Shown here in pieces: positions 1 to 4,781 of a stretch of DNA of 6,597 nt. The stretch is from Bacillota bacterium. GTDB taxonomy: Bacteria; Bacillota; Bacilli; Alicyclobacillales; Alicyclobacillaceae. The notes under the pieces were generated by a model. That model made no database searches and was not told where the DNA came from. It worked only from the letters and a program-made list of their open reading frames with translations. The stretch spans positions 1 to 6,597 of the forward strand of contig JAKADF010000196.1 in assembly GCA_021820805.1 (NCBI GenBank), written 5' to 3'. How positions within the stretch are numbered: the first letter of the stretch is position 1; each line of letters opens with the position of its first letter. The translations under genes were made by a program, and so were the position numbers.

Positions 1-263
1 GGCTTGGTATTGATGAAAATACAGCAGTCATTGTTGAAGACGGAGCTCTGCGTGTGCTTGGTCAGGGGGCGGTCAGTATTGTAGATGCAGGCAATCTGTC
101 TCATTCCAATCTTGAAGCCGTCAAGGCGGATGAGCCCCTTGCACTGTGCAATATACGTCTGCACATTTTGCCTGAGGGTTATGGATTCCAATTACGGAGC
201 CGGGAACCAATTACAGACTGGAAAAAGTGGATGGAAAACCGCAGCAAGGAGCTGTCAGAATGA
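1..263 (+). CDS. cphB: Cyanophycinase, C-terminal 86 residues (5' end outside window)
   Basis: This is the 3' end of a gene read in the frame beginning at base 3 and ending with TGA at 261-263. Cyanophycinase is a cytoplasmic serine exopeptidase (peptidase family S51) that cuts cyanophycin into beta-Asp-Arg dipeptides. The visible part carries family C-terminal signatures: GIDENTA near the window edge, a GQGAVSIVD stretch, and NIRLHILPEGYGF, followed by a short charged tail. The catalytic serine lies upstream and cannot be checked. An internal GTG at 54 could be read as a start but has no ribosome binding site, and the homology runs straight through it. The stop overlaps the start of cphA (ATGA at 260-263), so the two are almost certainly translationally coupled in one operon. 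The family call rests on C-terminal motifs plus the cphA neighbour; an intact enzyme is inferred. Confidence 0.88.
   Translation, partial: LGIDENTAVIVEDGALRVLGQGAVSIVDAGNLSHSNLEAVKADEPLALCNIRLHILPEGYGFQLRSREPITDWKKWMENRSKELSE
246..251 (+). promoter_or_regulatory. Ribosome binding site of cphA (AAGGAG)
   Basis: AAGGAG lies inside the last codons of cphB, 8 nt before the ATG at 260. It decides the cphA start: an in-frame ATG at 227, 11 codons upstream, lacks a comparable Shine-Dalgarno, and the protein from 260 begins with the expected family N-terminus (MNIQ...HIDGPN). Confidence 0.85.
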
Positions 264-2911
264 ATATACAGTGGGTACGTCATATTGATGGCCCGAATGT
301 GTATCTATATAAGCCGATTTTAGTGGCAAGAATAGATTTAGAGGAATACACAGAACGTGAAAGTTCACATTTTACAGGTTTCTCTGACAGGTTGCTAAAC
401 TTGCTGCCAGGGCTCCGTGACCATCATTGTGCAAAAGGCAGACCTGGAGGATTTGTTGAACGTTTATATGAAGGAACTTATTTTGGCCATATCGTTGAGC
501 ATGTGACCATAGAGCTCGCAACGTGTATCGGGCTTAATGTGCATTATGGGAAAACAATGATTGCGGACCGCATTGGCCTCTATAATATTGTGATGGAATG
601 TCGGGCATTCGAGTGCCAAAAAAGGCTTTTAGCTCGAGCAGTAGGTGTCATTGAAGCTGTTTTAGCAAATCAACCGATTAACCTTTCAGCAATATTCGAA
701 GAAGCAAGACGTATTCTTGCACAAACTGAGCTTGGGCCCAGCACACAAGCGATTTATGATGCATGTGTGAAAAGGGACATCCCTGTCAGAAGAGTCGGTG
801 CTAAAAGCCTGCTTGAACTCGGGTATGGGATCTATCGCAAGCGAATTCAAGCGACGATTACAGAAGAGACATCCGCCGTAGCAGTTGATATTGCTTGTGA
901 TAAAGATTTAACGAAACAAGTTTTACAAGATGCTGGTATCCCCGTTCCTTTGGGTGGAGTTGCAAATTCAGCCCGTGAAGCAGTAGAGCTGTTTAGGAGA
1001 TTGGATTGTCCGGTTGTCATTAAACCCCTCAATGGCAATCAAGGACATGGTGTAAGTCTTGATCTTCGAACGGAAGAATCAGTTGTTGAGGGGTATGAAA
1101 TCGCTAGTAACTTTTCAAAAACAGTAATTGTTGAACCTTTTATAGAGGGTACAAATTTTCGCCTTTTAGTTGTTGATGGTAAGTGTATTGCAGCATCAGA
1201 AAGATTGCCAGCTCATGTTATAGGAGATGGGCAGCATTCAATTTCTGAGTTGATTGAGCTTTGCAATCAGGATGAACGTCGCGGGAGCGGCCATGAAAAG
1301 CCACTCACAAAAATAAAGGTAGATGCAGTTGTAGAGGCAACACTCCGCCAAAAGGGATATTCACTTTCAGACGTACCGCAGGATGGAGTGTGTGTAAACC
1401 TTCTCGAAAGTGCTAACCTTTCGACAGGCGGTGAAGCCAAGGATGTCACCAATACAATTCATATTAGTTACAGGTTAATGGCTGAGCGTGCTGCACGGTT
1501 TATCGGACTTGACGTATGTGGAGTCGATATGGTCGTACAAGACTTATTTGTGCCTGCTACTCGTAAAAATTGTGCCGTAATTGAGGCGAATGCTGCACCC
1601 GGCATTCGCATGCACCAACATCCTTCATATGGTGAATCTCGAGATGTTGCTGACGCCATTGTTGAGTCATTATATCCAAATGGCCAAAATGGACGTATTC
1701 CCATTGTCTCAATTACAGGGACAAATGGAAAAACTACGACAACAAGGCTTATTGGGCACGCACTTGGCATGGGTGGAAAGCGTGTAGGTATGACGACAAC
1801 AAGCGGTGTTTATGTCGATGGGAAACTTGTGCTTGATGGGGATACCACTGGACCGTCCAGCGCAAGACTTGTTCTGTCGGATCCGACTGTTGAAGTTGCA
1901 GTTCTTGAGACAGCACGCGGTGGTATAGTGCGTGGCGGGCTTGCATATGACAAGTCCAATGTTGCAGTTATTACGAACATTGCAATGGATCATATTGGCC
2001 AAGATGGCGTCGATTCTCTTGATGATTTAATTCGTATTAAATCTTTGGTAGCTGAATGTGTACACAAAGATGGAGTTGTTGTTCTGAATGCCGATAATGA
2101 ACCGACTTTTAAGCTTGCGTCACGTCTTCAATCAAAGGTTTTTCTGTTTTCCATGCATGCAAATCATGAGGGAATAAAGCAACATTTGGAGCGAGGTGGA
2201 ACTGCATATATCATAAACAACGGTTCTATTGTTGAAGCACATGGCAATTTTGCATGGGATATTGCACAAGTATCGTCAATTCCGCTTACGATGAAAGGCA
2301 GCGCCCGTTTTCATATTGAGAACTGTCTTGCGGCAGCTGCGGCGCTTCGTGCATTGGGGCTGACGAGATCTGAGGTCAGGGAAGCATTTATGTCTTTTCA
2401 ACCGGATGTTCAAAATCGTGGCAGATGCATGATTTATTGCATGCCTAATGAAAGCCATGTTGTTCTAGATTACGGGCATAATCCAGCAGGCTTTGAACGT
2501 ATTGGTGAATGGCTGAAGCTAACTCCACATCGCGCATTGGTGGGGGTGGTTGGCGTTCCAGGAGACAGAGCAAATCATATTATTGAGCAATCTGGAAGGT
2601 GCCTTTCTGACATTTTCGATATGTTTGTAGTGAAAGAGGATTATGATAAGCGGGGCAGGCGAGATGGTGAGGTAGCCATGATAATTGCACGCCAAATTCG
2701 AAGTTGTTCTCCGCAAAAGCCTTGCACAATCATCTTGCCTGAGAAGGAAGCGCTCATGGCAGCAGTGAAATCAAGTAAGCCGGGAGATATCATAGCCGTA
2801 TTTTATGAACGATTTGCTCCTTTAGATGAATGGTTACAATCGGTTGGCGGTCGGTTAGTTCCTTCCATTGAGCCTGGTCAAGTTGTCACAGGATATCGTG
2901 TTATGTCGTAA
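260..2911 (+). CDS. cphA: Cyanophycin synthetase (CphA1 type, 883 aa)
   Basis: CphA polymerises aspartate and arginine into multi-L-arginyl-poly-L-aspartate in the cytoplasm, using two ATP per repeat: an ATP-grasp domain adds Asp to the backbone and a Mur-ligase-like domain adds Arg to the side chain. The 883 residues fit the roughly 870-900 usual for full CphA1. Domains in order: N domain about 1-160, with IDGPN at 9-13, GLRDHHC at 51-57 and HIVEH at 77-81; ATP-grasp about 210-475, with PVVIKPLNGNQGHGV at 251-265, VEPFIEGTNFR at 291-301, GVDMVV at 421-426 and IEANAAPGIRMH at 441-452; Mur-ligase about 480-883, with P-loop GTNGKTTTT at 487-495, LETARGGIVRGG at 549-560, MDHIG at 576-580, HIENCLAAAAA at 685-695 and DYGHNPAGF at 737-745. 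Both ATP sites look intact, so it should not be the single-substrate CphA2 paralogue. It starts at ATG 260, overlapping cphB by 4 bp, and is followed by a strong terminator. Activity is inferred. Confidence 0.96.
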   Translation: MNIQWVRHIDGPNVYLYKPILVARIDLEEYTERESSHFTGFSDRLLNLLPGLRDHHCAKGRPGGFVERLYEGTYFGHIVEHVTIELATCIGLNVHYGKTMIADRIGLYNIVMECRAFECQKRLLARAVGVIEAVLANQPINLSAIFEEARRILAQTELGPSTQAIYDACVKRDIPVRRVGAKSLLELGYGIYRKRIQATITEETSAVAVDIACDKDLTKQVLQDAGIPVPLGGVANSAREAVELFRRLDCPVVIKPLNGNQGHGVSLDLRTEESVVEGYEIASNFSKTVIVEPFIEGTNFRLLVVDGKCIAASERLPAHVIGDGQHSISELIELCNQDERRGSGHEKPLTKIKVDAVVEATLRQKGYSLSDVPQDGVCVNLLESANLSTGGEAKDVTNTIHISYRLMAERAARFIGLDVCGVDMVVQDLFVPATRKNCAVIEANAAPGIRMHQHPSYGESRDVADAIVESLYPNGQNGRIPIVSITGTNGKTTTTRLIGHALGMGGKRVGMTTTSGVYVDGKLVLDGDTTGPSSARLVLSDPTVEVAVLETARGGIVRGGLAYDKSNVAVITNIAMDHIGQDGVDSLDDLIRIKSLVAECVHKDGVVVLNADNEPTFKLASRLQSKVFLFSMHANHEGIKQHLERGGTAYIINNGSIVEAHGNFAWDIAQVSSIPLTMKGSARFHIENCLAAAAALRALGLTRSEVREAFMSFQPDVQNRGRCMIYCMPNESHVVLDYGHNPAGFERIGEWLKLTPHRALVGVVGVPGDRANHIIEQSGRCLSDIFDMFVVKEDYDKRGRRDGEVAMIIARQIRSCSPQKPCTIILPEKEALMAAVKSSKPGDIIAVFYERFAPLDEWLQSVGGRLVPSIEPGQVVTGYRVMS

Positions 2912-2925
2912 TGCTTGACTTGATT

Positions 2926-2972
2926 CCCGCCTCGTAGCATGCTGTATGCTGGTGAGGCGGGTTTTGTTGTTT
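2926..2972 (+). terminator. Intrinsic terminator after cphA
   Basis: CCCGCCTC (2926-2933) pairs perfectly with GAGGCGGG (2954-2961). The loop contains a second small helix, AGCAT (2936-2940) with ATGCT (2946-2950). A T-rich run (TTTTGTTGTTT) follows directly. It begins 15 nt after the cphA stop and should end the cphBA transcript. No T-tract is present for the opposite strand, so it appears unidirectional. Confidence 0.92.
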
Positions 2973-2996
2973 GCCTTGACAGTTATATGCTGTAAT
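2967..2996 (+). promoter_or_regulatory. Possible sigma-A promoter of purR (extended -10)
   Basis: TGCTGTAAT at 2988-2996 fits an extended -10 element (TGn followed by TGTAAT, 5 of 6 to consensus). A weak -35 (TTGTTT, 2967-2972, 3 of 6) lies 18 nt upstream. Predicted transcription would start near 3003, about 20 nt before the TTG start of purR. The better-looking TTGACA at 2976-2981 is only 9 nt from the -10 and cannot pair with it. The promoter overlaps the tail of the cphA terminator. I see no PurBox-like inverted repeat here. The site is a prediction only. Confidence 0.4.
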
Positions 2997-3012
2997 CATC
3001 AGAGGGTTAGTT

Positions 3013-3020
3013 AGGGGTGA
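3013..3020 (+). promoter_or_regulatory. Ribosome binding site of purR (AGGGGTGA)
   Basis: AGGGGTGA matches the extended anti-16S sequence AGGAGGTGA with few differences and ends 4 nt before TTG at 3025. It supports the unusual TTG start: no ATG or GTG in that frame lies nearby upstream, and the GTG at 3017 is out of frame. Confidence 0.7.
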
Positions 3021-3024
3021 TTCG

Positions 3025-3828
3025 TTGAGACGGTCAGAACGTTTGTTGCGTGTGACGAAAAAGCTCCTTGACCACCCAAAGAGTGCTGTGTCTTTATCGG
3101 ATTTAGCCTCAGAGTTCCAAGCTGCAAAGTCGTCATTAAGTGAAGATGTAGCAATTGTGCGGCAGATTCTGGAGTCGTCAGAAGAAGGAACAATTAGTAC
3201 TATTTCCGGCGCAGGGGGTGGTGTTCGGTTTCAAGTCGGGGTACCTGAAAAAGAGAAGCGCGAATTTTTGCTTGAAGTAGCTCATCGTATGTCTGACAAG
3301 TCTAGGATTTTACCTGGCGGTTTTGTCTACATGTCAGATATTCTTGGAGACCCTGATATTCTTGATACCATCGGCCGTGTGTTTGCAGCTTCTTATATGG
3401 ATTCGGGTGTGAATGTTGTGGTGACAATTGAAACAAAAGGCATTCCCCTAGCCGTTGTCACAGCGCGGTATCTTCATGTTCCCATGGTAATTGTCAGAAG
3501 GGAGCATAAGGTGACGGAAGGAGCTGCGCTTACAACACATTATGTTTCAGGGTCGGAGCGTCGCATTCAGACAATGTCCATTTCAAAACGGGCATTACCG
3601 GAAAAAGCTCGTGCGCTAATTGTTGATGATTTCATGCGTGCAGGCGCTACTGCAAAAGCTGTGATTGGGTTATTAGCCGAATTTGCAGTGGAAGTGGTCG
3701 GGACAGCTGTTTTTGTCGCAACAGTTCAACCGAATCAGAAATTAGTTTCTGATTATACTGCTCTTTTATCAATGGATCACGTTACTGAAGATGGCAGCAT
3801 ATCTGTCTACCCTGCAATAGATACATAA
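3025..3828 (+). CDS. purR: Purine operon repressor PurR (PRPP-responsive)
   Basis: PurR of the Bacillus type is a dimeric DNA-binding repressor of purine synthesis and related genes; PRPP relieves its binding to PurBox operators. The 267-residue protein has the family layout: an N-terminal winged-helix domain about 1-73 (RRSERL at 2-7, AAKSSLSED at 33-41, GAGGGVRF at 62-69) and a phosphoribosyltransferase-fold domain about 74-267 (RILPGGFVYMSDILG at 94-108, ATKGIPLA-like TKGIPLA at 137-143, VTEGAALTTHYVSGS at 163-177, PRPP loop VDDFMRAGATA at 200-210). It is about 18 residues shorter than my recollection of B. subtilis PurR (285 aa), the loss being in the C-terminal tail. The start is TTG with a good ribosome binding site; initiation is as Met. 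It sits 26 nt upstream of ridA, the same pair as purR-yabJ in Bacillus, so co-transcription is likely. Confidence 0.95.
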   Translation: MRRSERLLRVTKKLLDHPKSAVSLSDLASEFQAAKSSLSEDVAIVRQILESSEEGTISTISGAGGGVRFQVGVPEKEKREFLLEVAHRMSDKSRILPGGFVYMSDILGDPDILDTIGRVFAASYMDSGVNVVVTIETKGIPLAVVTARYLHVPMVIVRREHKVTEGAALTTHYVSGSERRIQTMSISKRALPEKARALIVDDFMRAGATAKAVIGLLAEFAVEVVGTAVFVATVQPNQKLVSDYTALLSMDHVTEDGSISVYPAIDT

Positions 3829-3840
3829 AACTAAAAGAAA

Positions 3841-3846
3841 AAGGAG
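3841..3846 (+). promoter_or_regulatory. Ribosome binding site of ridA (AAGGAG)
   Basis: AAGGAG lies 8 nt before ATG 3855 in the 26-nt purR-ridA gap, which holds no terminator or recognisable promoter. Confidence 0.85.
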
Positions 3847-3854
3847 TTTTAGTT

Positions 3855-4229
3855 ATGAAGACAATCGCAACACAAAATGCACCAGCAGCTATTGGCCCAT
3901 ATGCACAAGCCGTTGAGGTTGGACCTTTTGTATATACTTCCGGTCAAATACCCCTGCGTCCAGATGGAACACTTGTGGAAGGTGGAATTCAAGAGCAGAT
4001 AAAACAAGTGTTGGCAAACCTTGATGCAGTATTAAAAGAAGCGGGGGTTGCTCGGAATCAAGTTTGTAAATCAACCATCTTTATGACAAATTTAGCTGAC
4101 TTTGCACTTGTGAATGAAGCATATGGAGCATTTTTCGGTGACCACAAACCAGCAAGATCGACAGTGCAGGTTGCAGGGTTACCGAAAAACGTGCAGGTTG
4201 AGATTGAACTTGTTGCTTATAAGGGATAA
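3855..4229 (+). CDS. ridA: RidA family reactive intermediate deaminase (YabJ)
   Basis: RidA proteins (YjgF/YER057c/UK114 family) are cytoplasmic homotrimers that hydrolyse reactive enamine/imine intermediates released by PLP enzymes to keto acids and ammonia. The 124-residue length is typical. Visible signatures are AAIGPYAQAV at 11-20, VYTSGQIPL at 26-34, and the active-site segment KPARSTVQVAGLP at 98-110, whose Arg101 corresponds to the substrate-carboxylate-binding arginine of the family. VEIELVAYKG closes the protein. B. subtilis YabJ, encoded at the same place, has been linked to purine gene regulation. It follows purR by 26 nt with AAGGAG 8 nt before its ATG. A 162-nt AT-rich gap separates it from the spoVG start. 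Confidence 0.96.
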   Translation: MKTIATQNAPAAIGPYAQAVEVGPFVYTSGQIPLRPDGTLVEGGIQEQIKQVLANLDAVLKEAGVARNQVCKSTIFMTNLADFALVNEAYGAFFGDHKPARSTVQVAGLPKNVQVEIELVAYKG

Positions 4230-4318
4230 GTAAATTTTAACATTTCAAAACAAATGTTTTAGATAATTTCCAAATTGCACTTTTGACAGATAATTTTAAA
4301 AAAACGTTTTGTATCTGC
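4230..4318 (+). other. AT-rich upstream region of spoVG with short repeats
   Basis: This stretch is markedly richer in A and T than the flanking genes. It holds a 7-bp inverted repeat, AACATTT (4239-4245) and AAATGTT (4252-4258), with a 6-nt loop, which might be a weak end for the purR-ridA transcript. It also holds a direct repeat AGATAATTT at 4261-4269 and 4288-4296, and the palindrome AAAACGTTTT at 4301-4310. In B. subtilis the AT-rich DNA upstream of the spoVG promoter is an AbrB-controlled region; a similar role here is inference from position and composition. Confidence 0.4.
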
Positions 4319-4346
4319 AGGACTTTCGCCCCTATTGTTGAATACT
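4317..4346 (+). promoter_or_regulatory. Sigma-H-type promoter of spoVG
   Basis: GCAGGACTT (4317-4325) matches the sigma-H -35 pattern RnAGGAnnT, and GTTGAATAC (4337-4345) matches the -10 pattern RnnGAATww except for the last base. The 14 nt between AGGACTT and GAAT equal the spacing I recall for the B. subtilis spoVG promoter, a textbook sigma-H promoter. Transcription should begin near 4350, leaving a leader of about 40 nt. This predicts induction of spoVG at the transition to stationary phase and sporulation. Confidence 0.78.
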
Positions 4347-4381
4347 CAACTGGTAGAATCGTCCATGGGTATGTAAAGGGT

Positions 4382-4386
4382 GGTGA
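4382..4386 (+). promoter_or_regulatory. Ribosome binding site of spoVG (GGTGA)
   Basis: GGTGA within the purine-rich run AAAGGGTGGTGAGAAGG precedes GTG 4392 by 5 nt, the same geometry as purR. Three in-frame GTG codons (4380, 4383, 4392) compete. Only 4392 gives the conserved family start (M-x-ITDVRLR) and leaves this site upstream. Confidence 0.6.
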
Positions 4387-4391
4387 GAAGG

Positions 4392-4670
4392 GTGCAGATT
4401 ACTGACGTGCGTTTGCGAAAGGTCATTAGTGAGGGTCGAATGAAAGCCATTGCATCCATTACAATTGACGGGGAGTTTGTTGTGCATGATATCCGCGTCA
4501 TTGATGGTAACAATGGGATGTTTGTAGCAATGCCCAGTAAAAAAACGCCGGATGGTGAGTTTCGCGACATCGCGCATCCGATTTCCTCTGTAACCAGACA
4601 GAAGATTCAAGAGGCTGTGCTTCAAGAATTTTACCGCACAGATGTTGCGGTTCAGGAACCCAGTGCATAA
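4392..4670 (+). CDS. spoVG: Septation/sporulation regulator SpoVG
   Basis: SpoVG is a small, widely conserved nucleic-acid-binding regulator. In Bacillus it affects asymmetric septation and spore cortex formation, and in other Bacillota it affects virulence and cell-wall genes. The 92-residue product keeps the family core almost unchanged: ITDVRLRKV at 3-11, GRMKAIASI at 15-23, [14 protein letters not shown] at 29-42, [13 protein letters not shown] at 44-56, FRDIAHPI at 57-64, and a variable C-terminal tail. The start is GTG 4392, chosen by alignment with the family N-terminus rather than GTG 4380, which would add MVRR without a good ribosome binding site. It has its own sigma-H-type promoter and its own terminator, so it is probably a mono-cistronic unit under stationary-phase control between purR-ridA and glmU-prs. 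Confidence 0.96.
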   Translation: MQITDVRLRKVISEGRMKAIASITIDGEFVVHDIRVIDGNNGMFVAMPSKKTPDGEFRDIAHPISSVTRQKIQEAVLQEFYRTDVAVQEPSA

Positions 4671-4683
4671 CGAAAACGGGTTA

Positions 4684-4711
4684 GGCTCCAGCATTTGCTG
4701 GAGCCTTTTTT
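4684..4711 (+). terminator. Intrinsic terminator after spoVG
   Basis: GGCTCCAGC (4684-4692) pairs perfectly with GCTGGAGCC (4697-4705) around a 4-nt ATTT loop and is followed by six T residues. The hairpin begins 14 nt after the spoVG stop. It is a textbook rho-independent terminator and separates spoVG from glmU. Confidence 0.95.
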
Positions 4712-4721
4712 GCTTTTAAAA

Positions 4722-4750
4722 TTGAAATGCACACTAGCGCACTGTACACT
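4722..4750 (+). promoter_or_regulatory. Probable sigma-A promoter of glmU-prs
   Basis: TTGAAA (4722-4727, 5 of 6 to consensus) and TACACT (4745-4750, 4 of 6) are separated by exactly 17 nt. They lie between the spoVG terminator and the glmU start, with a predicted leader of about 25 nt. A housekeeping promoter is expected here because the terminator at 4684-4711 would otherwise cut glmU and prs off. No riboswitch or operator is visible. Confidence 0.55.
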
Positions 4751-4769
4751 TGATGGTATATACCCCCTT

Positions 4770-4774
4770 GGAGG
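4770..4774 (+). promoter_or_regulatory. Ribosome binding site of glmU (GGAGG)
   Basis: GGAGG lies 7 nt before GTG 4782 and fixes that codon as the glmU start. The open frame extends upstream to an ATG at 4695, but that codon lies inside the terminator hairpin of spoVG and the extra residues do not resemble GlmU. Confidence 0.85.
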
Positions 4775-4781
4775 CGATTCG

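Noticed and set aside
227..259. Upstream in-frame ATG giving an 11-residue longer CphA
   Set aside because: It has no good ribosome binding site and would run deep into cphB; the ATG at 260 has AAGGAG at 8 nt and the family N-terminus.
1468..2002. Overlapping open frames on the minus strand within cphA (1468-1770, 1709-2002, 1749-1946)
   Set aside because: They lie opposite the highly conserved ATP-grasp end and Mur-ligase P-loop coding region, have biased unprotein-like composition and lack ribosome binding sites; they are frame shadows.
2976..2981. Perfect -35 box TTGACA upstream of purR
   Set aside because: It lies only 9 nt from the best -10 (TGTAAT, 2991-2996), and no -10-like hexamer sits 16-19 nt downstream. 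It is probably chance, or part of the short ACAG/CTGT inverted repeat.
4283..4288. Perfect -35 box TTGACA upstream of spoVG, also one mismatch from a reverse 0A-box (TTCGACA within TTTGACA)
   Set aside because: At 17 nt spacing the -10 would be GTTTTG, which is poor. The 0A-box match is a single short site in AT-rich DNA. The sigma-H elements just downstream explain the gene better.
4332..4694. Minus-strand 120-codon frame opposite spoVG
   Set aside because: It mirrors the conserved spoVG gene, promoter and terminator and resembles no family I recognise.
4695..4781. 29-residue N-terminal extension of GlmU from ATG 4695
   Set aside because: The codon lies in the spoVG terminator hairpin, and the added residues do not resemble GlmU; GTG 4782 has GGAGG at 7 nt.
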